Below are positions 17,842 to 26,509 of a stretch of DNA of 64,000 nucleotides, in pieces. Within the stretch, counting starts at the first letter, position 1; each line of letters starts with the position of its first letter. Location of the stretch: the NCBI RefSeq assembly GCF_001421505.1, contig NZ_LMKL01000005.1, forward strand, positions 320,471 through 384,470, read 5' to 3'. Made by a program: the position numbers and the translations under genes. Under the pieces are notes generated by a model. That model was not told where the DNA came from and did no database searches. It was given only the letters and a program-made list of their open reading frames with translations. This stretch comes from Sphingomonas sp. Leaf17. Its GTDB lineage: Bacteria > Pseudomonadota > Alphaproteobacteria > Sphingomonadales > Sphingomonadaceae.

Positions 17842-19734
17842 ATGTCACAATCGAACGAACCAGATTCCCCGCGCAGCGAAACCGCTCCCGAGGCCATGAC
17901 CGACTCCCCCATCACGCCGAAGGCGGAAAAGGCGGATCCCAAGGCCGACCACCGCATCGCCAAGCTGCTCGCCCGCGCCGGCGTCGCCTCGCGCCGCGAG
18001 ATCGAACGCATGATCGTCGAGGGGCGCGTCGCGCTGAACGGCACCGTGCTCGACACGCCGGCGACCATCCTGAAGTCGCTGGCCGGCGTCACGGTCGACG
18101 GCGAACCCGTGCAGGCCCCGGAGGCAGCCCGCCTGTTCCTGTATCACAAGCCCGCCGGCCTGCTGGTGACCGAGCGCGACCCCGCCGGCCGCCCGACGAT
18201 CTACGACCATCTTGACCGCGACCTGCCCCGGCTGGTCCCCGTCGGCCGCCTCGATCTGTCGACGGAAGGGTTGTTGCTGATGACCACCGACGGCGGGCTG
18301 AAGCGTCAGCTGGAACTGCCCGCCACCGGCGTCGAGCGCGCCTATCGCGCGCGTGCCTACGGCGAGATCACCCAGGCCCAGCTTGAGGATCTGATGGAGG
18401 GTGTCGAGATCGAGGGCGTGCGCTATGGCCCGATCGACGCGAACATCGAACGTCGTACCGGCGCGAATGTCTGGATCGAACTGATCCTGACCGAGGGCAA
18501 GAACCGCGAAATCCGCCGCGTCCTCGAATATCTGGGGCTTCAGGTCTCGCGCCTGATCCGTACCCGCTACGGCCCGTTCCTGCTCGCCGACCTGCCACCC
18601 GGCACGATCGGCGAAGTGAAGCAGCACGACCTCGTCGCCTTCCGCAAGACGCTGGGCAGCGCGGCACAGAACGTCGTCCCCGGCGGTCAGGCGACCCAGG
18701 TCAAGGTGGCGAAAATCGAGCGAACCGGCACGCGCCCCGGTTACGAACCCGACGCGCCGCGCCGCGCCCGCCTGCAACCCGGCGGCACCCCGCCGCGCAC
18801 CGACGGCTTCCGCCCGGCGACGATCGCAGCCGCCGCCGCCGCTCCCCGCCAGACGCCGTGGTCGTCGACCCAGCGCCCCCGCACCGACGATCGCCCGACC
18901 GCCGGCAAGGCCTTCGCCCCGCGCGGCCTCGCCCAGTCCGACCGGCATGAGCGCACCCCCCGCCCGGTCGCGGCCAAGCCGTTCGCCAAGCCGGCCCGCA
19001 GCCCCGCCGCGCGCGACGCCTCCAGCGACACCTACGCATTGCGCATCGCCAACCCGGTCGCGACCGCCGCCGACAATGCCCGGCCCAGCAAGCCCTATGC
19101 CCGCCGCGACGGCCAGACCGACGCCCCCCGCTCGGCGCGGGACGACCGCAGCGCCTCGCGCGCATCGCGTTTCGTCCGCGACATGGGCGAAGGCCGGATG
19201 ACGCCCGATCCCGAGGGTCGCCGTGGCGGCCAGCGCGGTTTCGGCCGACGCGAGGGTCCGCCCGCTGGTGACACGCCCCGTTTCGGCCGCGACAACGGAC
19301 CAAAGCCCTTCGCCCGCCGCGGCGAGGGCAATGCCGACGCCCCCCGGTTCGGCCGCGACGGCGGCACCGCCCGCCCGGCGTCCTCCGGCAAACCCTTCGG
19401 CCGCCGGACCGAGGCCCAAGGTGACGGTGCGCGCGACGCCCCGCGCTTCGGCCGTGACGACAGCCGCCCCCGCCGCGACGACAGCCGTCCGCAAACCGGG
19501 CGTCCGCCAACCGGGCGTCCGTTCGCGGGAGGACCGCCGCGCGGCGATCGCCCGAACGCCGACGCGCGCCCACCGCGCAGCGGTGGCGTCGACGCCCGCC
19601 CGCCGCGCGGCGGAAACGACGCCCGCCCACCGCGCAGCGGCGGCTTCGACAGTCGCCCCCCACGCGGCGGCGGAGCCAGCGGCGGCGGGTTCAACCCCAA
19701 TGGCGGCGGTCGCCGTCCCACGCGAAAGGGCTGA
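17842..19734 (+). CDS. RsuA/RluB-family pseudouridine synthase with a long disordered Arg/Gly-rich tail
   Basis: A 630-residue protein, more than twice the usual RluB length. An S4 RNA-binding domain (HRIAKLLARAGVASRREIE, about residues 35-95) precedes the catalytic domain, whose Asp lies in VGRLDLSTEGLLL (about 133-145). KNREIRRVLEYLG and IRTRYGPFLL are further family marks. It should isomerise a uridine in 23S rRNA (RluB site inferred). From about residue 275 to the end the protein is low-complexity: repeated PRFGRD, FGRR, RPPRGG and RPPRSGG units, basic and Gly/Pro-rich. rsmD follows three bases after the stop. Confidence 0.88.
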   Translation: MSQSNEPDSPRSETAPEAMTDSPITPKAEKADPKADHRIAKLLARAGVASRREIERMIVEGRVALNGTVLDTPATILKSLAGVTVDGEPVQAPEAARLFLYHKPAGLLVTERDPAGRPTIYDHLDRDLPRLVPVGRLDLSTEGLLLMTTDGGLKRQLELPATGVERAYRARAYGEITQAQLEDLMEGVEIEGVRYGPIDANIERRTGANVWIELILTEGKNREIRRVLEYLGLQVSRLIRTRYGPFLLADLPPGTIGEVKQHDLVAFRKTLGSAAQNVVPGGQATQVKVAKIERTGTRPGYEPDAPRRARLQPGGTPPRTDGFRPATIAAAAAAPRQTPWSSTQRPRTDDRPTAGKAFAPRGLAQSDRHERTPRPVAAKPFAKPARSPAARDASSDTYALRIANPVATAADNARPSKPYARRDGQTDAPRSARDDRSASRASRFVRDMGEGRMTPDPEGRRGGQRGFGRREGPPAGDTPRFGRDNGPKPFARRGEGNADAPRFGRDGGTARPASSGKPFGRRTEAQGDGARDAPRFGRDDSRPRRDDSRPQTGRPPTGRPFAGGPPRGDRPNADARPPRSGGVDARPPRGGNDARPPRSGGFDSRPPRGGGASGGGFNPNGGGRRPTRKG

Positions 19735-19737
19735 TCC

Positions 19738-20283
19738 ATGCGAGTCATCGCCGGTCAGTGGCGCGGTCGCGCCATCGTCGCACCCAAGGGGGACGCCACC
19801 CGCCCCACCGCCGACCGCATGCGCGAGGCGCTGTTCTCGATGCTCGCCAGCCGCGTCGGCAGTTTCGAGGGGCTGGCCGTCGCCGACCTGTTCGCCGGTT
19901 CCGGTGCGCTGGGGATCGAGGCCCTGTCGCGCGGGGCCGCCTCCTGCCTGTTCGTCGAGCAGGACCGGGTCGCGGTCGACGCGCTGAAGGCCAATCTCGC
20001 CAAGCTGGAGGTCCGCGCGCCGGTGGCTGATGTCCGCGCGACCTCGGTCATGGCGCTTGGCCCGGCACCCGCCCCGCTCGACATCATCCTGATGGATCCG
20101 CCCTACGAAACCGGGGCTGGCATCGTCGCGCTGGACAAGCTCACCCGCCTCGGCTGGACCAGCCCGGCCACCTGGATCAGCCTGGAAACCGCCAAGGCGG
20201 AGGAGCCGACGCTGGCCGGCTTCACCGTCGACACGACGCGCGTCCACGGCAAGGCGCGGATCACGCTGCTGCGGCCCGAATAA
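19738..20283 (+). CDS. rsmD: 16S rRNA (guanine966-N2)-methyltransferase
   Basis: A 181-residue SAM-dependent methyltransferase. It begins MRVIAGQWRGR and has PTADRMREALFSML. SAM motif I is DLFAGSGALGIEALSRGA (about residues 50-67) and the catalytic motif is MDPPYE (about 118-123). It modifies G966 of 16S rRNA. It follows the pseudouridine synthase with a three-base gap, so two rRNA-modification genes are co-transcribed. Its stop abuts that of the convergent MHS transporter gene with no gap. Confidence 0.95.
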   Translation: MRVIAGQWRGRAIVAPKGDATRPTADRMREALFSMLASRVGSFEGLAVADLFAGSGALGIEALSRGAASCLFVEQDRVAVDALKANLAKLEVRAPVADVRATSVMALGPAPAPLDIILMDPPYETGAGIVALDKLTRLGWTSPATWISLETAKAEEPTLAGFTVDTTRVHGKARITLLRPE

Positions 20284-21543
20284 TCAAACGGCGCGGCGGC
20301 GCACCAGCATCAGTCCACCCAGGCTGAGCACCCCCGCCGCGCCCAGATACGCGCCGACCAGCGCCAGCCCGCCCCGCGTCGCCAGATCCTGCGCGATGAT
20401 GGGTGCCAGCGCGCCGCCAAGAATGCCGCCCAGATTGAACGTCATCGACACGCCGGTATAGCGCACACCGGCCGGAAACAGGCTCGGCAGCCATCCGCCC
20501 AGCGGACCGTACGCGAACCCCATCACGAACAGCGCGAACGACAGCCACGCCCACACGACCCACAGCAACGGCGCACCCAGCATCGGCCCCATCAGCGCGC
20601 CCGCGACGATGCACCCGCCGAATCCGATCGCCAGCATGGCGGGCGCGCCGGTCCGGTCGGCCCACAGGCTCGACACGATGACCCCGGCGGCCAGGAACAA
20701 AATCGCGCCCAGCTCGACCCCCAGCATCGCCTCGCGCCCATGGCCCAGCACCGTCGTGCCGTATCCAAGCGCGAACGCGGTCGCGAGATAGAACAGCGCG
20801 AAACACGCGACCACGCCCAGCGTCCCGGCCAGCGTCGCGCGCAGGTGATGGCGCACCAGCGTCGCGATCGGCACCTTGGGCAACGCCTCCTCCTGCACGG
20901 CCGCGACGAAATCGGGCGTCTCGGTCAGCTTCAGCCGCACCCACAGGCCAAGCCCCACCAGCACCGTGCTCGCTAGGAACGGCAGCCGCCAGCCCCAGTC
21001 GCGGAACTGCGCATCGGTCAGCACCAGGCCCAGGATCAGGAAAAACCCGTTGGCGGCGATGAATCCGACCGGGGCACCCAGCGGCGGGAACATGCCATAT
21101 GTGTTGCGCCGATGCGGCGGCGCGTTCTCGACCGCCAGCAACGCCGCCCCGCCCCATTCGCCGCCAAGCCCCAGCCCCTGCCCGAACCGCATGGTACACA
21201 GCAGCAGCGGTGCGACCCAGCCGACCTGCGCGTGCGTCGGCAGGAACGCGATCCCCACCGTCGATGCGCCCATCAGCAGCAGCGAGGCGACCAGCGTCGA
21301 CTTGCGCCCCACCCGGTCGCCGAAATGCCCGAACACGATCGCGCCGACCGGCCGCGCGACGAAGGCAAGGCCGAAACTGGCATAGGACGCCAGCAACTGC
21401 GCCGCCGGCGACGAGGCGGGGAAAAACAGCGGCCCGAACACCAGCGCGGCGGCGGTCGCATAGATATAGAAATCATAGAATTCGACCGCCGTCCCGACGA
21501 GGCTGGCGGTCAGGATCCGGCGGGTGGAGGCGGGCGTGGTCAT
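20284..21543 (-). CDS. MFS transporter, metabolite:H+ symporter (MHS) family
   Basis: A 419-residue permease with twelve hydrophobic segments. AVEFYDFYIYATAAALVFG near residue 16 and the loop FGHFGDRVGRKSTL are classic for the MHS family (relatives of ShiA, ProP and KgtP). The substrate is not readable. The stop abuts rsmD convergently. Upstream is a 180-base gap with a dispersed repeat, then the TonB-dependent receptor remnant. Confidence 0.88.
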   Translation of the reverse strand: MTTPASTRRILTASLVGTAVEFYDFYIYATAAALVFGPLFFPASSPAAQLLASYASFGLAFVARPVGAIVFGHFGDRVGRKSTLVASLLLMGASTVGIAFLPTHAQVGWVAPLLLCTMRFGQGLGLGGEWGGAALLAVENAPPHRRNTYGMFPPLGAPVGFIAANGFFLILGLVLTDAQFRDWGWRLPFLASTVLVGLGLWVRLKLTETPDFVAAVQEEALPKVPIATLVRHHLRATLAGTLGVVACFALFYLATAFALGYGTTVLGHGREAMLGVELGAILFLAAGVIVSSLWADRTGAPAMLAIGFGGCIVAGALMGPMLGAPLLWVVWAWLSFALFVMGFAYGPLGGWLPSLFPAGVRYTGVSMTFNLGGILGGALAPIIAQDLATRGGLALVGAYLGAAGVLSLGGLMLVRRRAV

Positions 21544-21620
21544 TGCCGGCTCTTCGGGCGAAGCGGCGATGGGGTCAACCGCGCGGACGCGGTCAGCAGA
21601 ACCCCGATGCTGAAGCTATC

Positions 21621-21652
21621 CGTCTTTGCGAGCGCAGCGAAGCAATCCAGAG
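21621..21652. repeat. Dispersed sphingomonad-type repeat unit
   Basis: CGTCTTTGCGAGCGCAGCGA followed by AGCAATCCAGAG lies in the gap before the MHS transporter gene. An inverted, diverged copy occurs at 56613-56643. The unit resembles the common TTGCGAGCGCAGCGAAGCAA repeats of alphaproteobacteria. It has no coding role here. Confidence 0.6.
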
Positions 21653-21726
21653 CCCCAGGCACGACGTCCTCGATTGTGTCACGCCACCCGCAAGGACGGG
21701 GGGCTCCATGCCACGATGCCAGCCGC

Positions 21727-24057
21727 TCAGAACTGCTTGCGCACCCCGATCCGCACCGACCGCCCCAGCGGGTCCAGATAGGCCGCCTGGAACCGGTTCG
21801 GCGTCGCGCCGTTGCGATCGCGGACGTTGATCCGGTCGTTCAGCACATTCTCGATCGTCAACTGCATCGACAGCCCCCACGCCCAGGGCCGGCTGACCAT
21901 TCGCGCAATATCGAACGAGGCATAGGGCACCAGCCACACCCGGCCGGAAAAGCGCAGGTCCGATGTCGGGGAATCGCCACGGATCCGGGTCGGCCCCTGA
22001 ATTCGCCCGTAGAGGCCGATATTGGCGGCACCGACCGAGCCGCGCAGGTCCACCTCACTCTCCCATCGCGCCCGTCCGCCGACACCGGTCAGCGTCGCGC
22101 CGTCGAGCAGGTCGAGCGCGGGCGATCCCGGGGCAAGGGTCAGCCGGTCGGCCAGCCGCACCGTCGTGACGACCGACGCATTGATCGACGGACGCGGCTT
22201 CGGCAATTTCGGCGGCGGCGCGGCCGGGTCCGTCGCGGCGGCCTCTGGGGGTGTTGGCGAAGGCGGTGGGGCGCGGCCGATCTGGGTGGACAGGTTGACC
22301 GTCATCCGCAGCTTGCGCTCACGTTCGCGGGCGATCGTCACCGGCCGCAGATCGACCGTCACCAGTTGCCCGGCATCGTCGCGCACGAAGGCCTGCGGAA
22401 AGGCCGACTGGAACGCGGCCGTGGCACTGCCCAGCGTGGACGTCTGGTTGTCGATCCGCGTGTCGATATAGTCGACGCCGAACCGCAATTCCCGGCCCTT
22501 GATCGGGCTTACCTACGCGCCAAGCTGCGTGATCCGTCGCCGCTCGGGCACCAGCGCAGGATTGCCCCCAAGCACCGCGGTCACCGGCACCGTGACGCCG
22601 GTCGTGAAGTCGAAGAACGGCGTGTTGGGCACGCTGACCAGCGGATCGGTCAGCAGCGCGATCGCAGGCGGGGTCCGGCCGTCGCTGGCCAGCGCGGTCA
22701 GTTGCACCGCGCGCACCGGTGCCCAGGTCAGCCCGTAGCTGGCGCTTGCCAGCCGGCCATAGGCCGATACGTCGGACAGGCCGACCGTCCCCGTCGCGCC
22801 CATCCGCCCCAGAAACCCCAATGCCCCCTGCCCCGGCGCGGTGATCGGCAGCGCGGCGTTGATGCTCCCCCCGCGTGTCGTGCGCCGCAGGTCGCGCGGT
22901 GCGACGCCGGTCCCGGATCCGCCCCCCGCATCACGGCTCGTGGACCGGGCATGGTCGAGCGCAACGGTCACCTGCACGTCGCCCGCCGGGACCGCGAACG
23001 CCGGGCCGGTCACGACCGCCTTGGTCACGACCGTATCCGTCACCGTCGCGGACCGGAACCGGTCGCGCACGTCGCCTGCCACCGGAACGGACGCCGCCTG
23101 TTCGGACAGGGCGGTATTGCGCACGCGATCATAGGCGCTGGTCACGCTCCACCCCCAGCGGCGGATGCCACCCTGCACGATCCCGCCGGCATGCAGCGTC
23201 ATGTCGGTCGTCCGCTGGCGCAGCAGCGCATCGGGCCGATACTGGTACGTCCCGTCCGTCAGCGGAGCGAGGCCGTTGAACCCCCGGCTGCGCTGCGCCT
23301 CCATCGACAGGTTCAGCGATGCGTCGACCGCCTTGCCGATCGGCGACGCCACCGTCCCGTCGACGCGCACCCGGTCGCTGCGTTGCTGCAACGATCGGTA
23401 CGGCGCGCTCGCCGCGCTGCCGGGGGCGTCGGGATCGGGGGTGATGTCACGCTCGCCCTGCACCACCGGGTTGAGCCGCAGGTGCGAAACGCTGATCGAC
23501 ACGCGGCGCGGCCCGTCGATCCGGGCGGCCGTCACCGCGCCAAAATGGGTTTCGCCGCCACCCTCGGTCGTGGTGCCGGGCAGAAGCTGGACCGTCGCAC
23601 CGCGAAACTGCGTCTTGGTGATGAAGTTCAGCACCTTGACGGTCGGCGGATAGCCGAACCGCGCGGCCTCGGTTTCGGACAGAACCTCGGTCCGCTCCAT
23701 CGCCTCGGGCGGCAGGCTGTACAGGTCGCCGAAGCCCGACATGCGCCGTCCGTTCAGCAGGATGACGGGATCGCCGCCACCCGCCGAGTCCGTCAGCGGC
23801 TTCAGCCGATCGAGCAGTTCCTTCAGGCTGGTCGCACCGACGGAACGAATCGCGGTTTCGTCCAGCACCGCGATCGGTGCGATATCGCCGATCGCGGATC
23901 CCGCCAAGCGTTGCCCGGTGACGACGATGTCGCCGGTGTCGGCGGCCGCTTCATCAGGTGCGGCCGGTGGCCGGTCCTGCGCCAACGTCGGGGCCGGGCC
24001 GATCAGGCCGCCGGCCAGCCAGACCAGTCGATAGCGTCTCGATCGACCGTCCCGCAT
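21727..24057 (-). pseudogene. TonB-dependent receptor-like protein interrupted by an in-frame TAG
   Basis: A signal peptide (RLVWLAGGLIGPAPTLAQ, cut near residue 27) leads to a plug-like region (GDIVVTGQRL, then SLKELLDRLKPL and VILLNGRRMSGFGDLYSLP) and a long beta-barrel ending in VRIGVRKQF with the expected terminal Phe. An amber codon at 22513-22515 falls between ITQLGA and VSPIKGREL. The frame is the same on both sides, so one base change accounts for the break. Together the halves give about 776 codons. There is no TonB-box match I would defend. It could be a true pseudogene, a read-through gene or a sequence error. It probably imported a siderophore or a carbohydrate. Confidence 0.8.
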
Positions 24058-24152
24058 CACGCCGCATCCCGTCTGATGGTGTCGGCGTGAAGGAAGCAGG
24101 CCAAGATGTTCGAAATACGGCGTTTTCGCGGTCTGCCCGCGACAGGCGAGGC

Positions 24153-25811
24153 TCAGACGCCCAGACCGCGCACCACCTGCAGCAACACCCAGTAAAGCCC
24201 GCCCGCCAGCAGCATCGCGACCGGCAGGGTCAGCACCCAGGCCAGCACCATGTTCAGCACCGTGCGCCGCTGCAATCCCGCGCCATTGGCGACGCTCGCG
24301 CCGGCGACACCGCTGGTCAGGATATGCGTCGTCGACACCGGCATTCCGAAGCGTTCCGCGAGCAGGATGGTGGAGGCGGCCATCAGCTCGGCCGACGCGC
24401 CCATGCCATAGGTCAAATGCGTCTTGCCGATCCGCTCGCCGACCGTCTTCACGATCCGCTTCCACCCGACCATCGTGCCAAGGCCGAGCGCCAGCGCAAC
24501 CGAGATCTTGACCCACAGCGGAATGTAGCGTGTCCCCTGCTCCAGCTGCTTGGCATAGGCCTTGACCGACGCCTGTTCGGCCGCGGTCATGGCCCTGGCC
24601 GCGCCCTCGTCCTTGCCGACCAGCCGCGCGGTGTCGAGCACCAGATACATGTCGTTGCGCAGGTTCGGCGTCTGCGCGGCGGGCACGCGGCTCAGCGATC
24701 CGAACGCCGCGATCCGGGTCGACACATCGCGCGTCACCGCGCCCATTGCCGCATAGGTCGCCGGCTGTTCCACCCGGTGCGACCGCAGCGCATCGGCCAG
24801 CAGTCCACGCGCCTGCGCCACCGGGATCACGACCCCGTCCGACTGCCGCTCGAACGCCGCCGCCGCGCTGGCGGACGCCTGCACGAATGCCGGCGTCGCG
24901 CTTTCGGGCATCGTCCGGTTCAGCGCATAGGCGGTCGGCGCGCAGCCGATCAGGATCAGCATGATGAGACCCATGCCCTTCTGCCCGTCATTCCCGCCAT
25001 GCGCGAAGCTGACCGCGGTGCAGGTGAAGATCAGCAGCGCGCGGATGCCCTTTGGCGGCGGCGCATTGCCCTCGGGCGCCGAGTACAGCTTCGGGTTCGG
25101 CAGCACCCGCTTCATGACGAGCAGCAGCAGGAACGCGCCGAGAAAGCCGATCGCCGGGCTGATGAGCAGCGACGTCAGCACCTTCTGCGCCTGTGCCCAT
25201 TCGACGCCCGACGTGCCCCCGGGGCCGCCCGACAGCAGCTGGTTGGCAAACCCGACGCCCAGGATCGACCCGATCAGCGCATGGCTCGACGAATTGGGCA
25301 GGCCCACGAACCACGTCGCCAGGTTCCACAGCACAGCGGCCAGCAGCAATGCGAAGATCATCGCATAGCCCGCGCCCGACCCGACGTTCAGGATCAGGTC
25401 GACCGGCAACAGCGTGATGATCGTATAGGCGACCGCCCCGCTCGACATCAGCACGCCAAGAAAGTTGAAGAACCCCGACCACACCACCGCCAGCGGCGCA
25501 GGCATCGAATGGGTGTAGATGACGGTCGCGACCGCGTTGGCGGTATCGTGAAACCCGTTCACGAACTCGAACCCCAGCGCGATCAGCAGCGCAAGGCCCA
25601 GAAACGCGAACACGCCGATCGCCAGCGTCTCGCCGACCTGCGCAGTGTCATTGGCGATGCTGAACCCGGCATAGCCAAGCCCGCCCACCAGCAGGGCCAG
25701 GAAGATCCAGCGCCCCGACGGATGGATCGCGTGATCCAGATTCGGGCCGCCGAGTGTCGGGGCGCCGAAAACAGGGGCTGGGGCGGCGGGCGCGGAAGCG
25801 AGTGTTGCCAT
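24153..25811 (-). CDS. pit: PiT-family inorganic phosphate transporter
   Basis: A 552-residue low-affinity phosphate:H+ symporter. The two PiT signatures are present: GFEFVNGFHDTANAVATVIY (about residue 80) with WFVGLPNSSSHALIGSILG, and FAHGGNDGQKGMGL plus MPVSTTHILTSGVAGAS in the C-terminal half. A long soluble loop (about residues 300-420) separates the halves, as in longer proteobacterial forms. ATG 25811 is the only sensible start. A possible PHO box lies very close upstream. The TonB receptor remnant follows on the same strand. Confidence 0.93.
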   Translation of the reverse strand: MATLASAPAAPAPVFGAPTLGGPNLDHAIHPSGRWIFLALLVGGLGYAGFSIANDTAQVGETLAIGVFAFLGLALLIALGFEFVNGFHDTANAVATVIYTHSMPAPLAVVWSGFFNFLGVLMSSGAVAYTIITLLPVDLILNVGSGAGYAMIFALLLAAVLWNLATWFVGLPNSSSHALIGSILGVGFANQLLSGGPGGTSGVEWAQAQKVLTSLLISPAIGFLGAFLLLLVMKRVLPNPKLYSAPEGNAPPPKGIRALLIFTCTAVSFAHGGNDGQKGMGLIMLILIGCAPTAYALNRTMPESATPAFVQASASAAAAFERQSDGVVIPVAQARGLLADALRSHRVEQPATYAAMGAVTRDVSTRIAAFGSLSRVPAAQTPNLRNDMYLVLDTARLVGKDEGAARAMTAAEQASVKAYAKQLEQGTRYIPLWVKISVALALGLGTMVGWKRIVKTVGERIGKTHLTYGMGASAELMAASTILLAERFGMPVSTTHILTSGVAGASVANGAGLQRRTVLNMVLAWVLTLPVAMLLAGGLYWVLLQVVRGLGV

Positions 25812-25832
25812 GATAGAGCTGCCTTCGCCCCG

Positions 25833-25854
25833 CTTGATGACGCTTTTATGACAT
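25833..25854 (-). promoter_or_regulatory. Possible PHO box upstream of pit
   Basis: On the minus strand ATGTCAT-AAAA-GCGTCATCAAG matches the PhoB box layout (two CTGTCAT-type units, 11 bases apart) at 6/7 and 5/7 positions. It ends only 21 bases before the pit start codon. A PhoB-activated transcript would therefore be nearly leaderless, which weakens the call. A repressing role is possible. Confidence 0.35.
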
Positions 25855-25969
25855 ACGCCGCACCAGCAATCCGGCCCGGAGGGGCGGGGATCGCCGGCAT
25901 CGGCGTTTCGGGCGGCAAAGCACCGGCCATGCCATGCCGCGCCGCCGCCCGATCCGCCACCTGATCCGG

Positions 25970-26296
25970 TCAGCGGCGAGGTTCGATGCCGGCCAGCAAG
26001 GTCGGTGTGGCGCGTGCGGCGATCAGGGCGGCCTTGTTGCTGCCATCGGCCCGCATTTCCGCCTTGCAGCGCTCTGCATCCCTGCGCATCCGCCGGTCGC
26101 TGCCCTGCGCGACACAGGCTATATTGGCGGCACGGCGGACGCGTATGTCGAACATTGCTCGATCCGCAGCGCGGGTCAGGTTCAGATCGGCGTGTCGGAC
26201 ACGCACCGTTACGGCGTCGCGCATTTCGGCCTGCGCGGTGGACGACAGGCACGCAGCGGCGGTCACCGCCAGGACGGCGATACGGATGATGGACAT
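25970..26296 (-). CDS. UrcA-family secreted protein
   Basis: A 108-residue protein with a cleavable signal peptide (VLAVTAAACLSSTAQA, cut after residue 23). The UrcA-type body follows: VRHADLNLTRAADRAMFDIR, then RRAANIAC with Cys61 and RCKAE with Cys77, which probably form a disulfide. The family is abundant in Sphingomonadales and Caulobacterales and has no known function. It is a single gene between pit and uvrD, divergent from uvrD. Confidence 0.85.
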   Translation of the reverse strand: MSIIRIAVLAVTAAACLSSTAQAEMRDAVTVRVRHADLNLTRAADRAMFDIRVRRAANIACVAQGSDRRMRRDAERCKAEMRADGSNKAALIAARATPTLLAGIEPRR

Positions 26297-26509
26297 GGGG
26301 ATAGGACTCCTGCGATTGGGACGTGCCCGTCGCGCCGCCGTCCATCCTCCCGGCCAGCGGCCAAGATGCTGTCGGCCGTCACCGGCACCCCCACCGCCTA
26401 GCCCCGCTTCGTTACGCCTGCGCGACGATCCCGCGTCGATCTGGCGACGTGGCCGCCGGCATGTCCCCCGCGCTTGCCTGATCCGCCCCCGTTCCCTACC
26501 TGTTCGCCG

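Noticed and set aside
17845..20247. An 800-codon open frame antisense to the pseudouridine synthase and rsmD genes
   Set aside because: Composition is Gly/Ala/Arg-biased with no motif. It mirrors the GC-rich repeated tail on the real strand.
22513..22515. Stop recoding as selenocysteine or pyrrolysine
   Set aside because: The codon is TAG, not TGA, and no SECIS-like element or pyl genes are visible. A mutation or error is simpler.
21112..24090. A 992-codon plus-strand open frame
   Set aside because: It is antisense to the MHS transporter and the TonB-dependent receptor, and the translation is Arg/His/Gln-rich without domain features.
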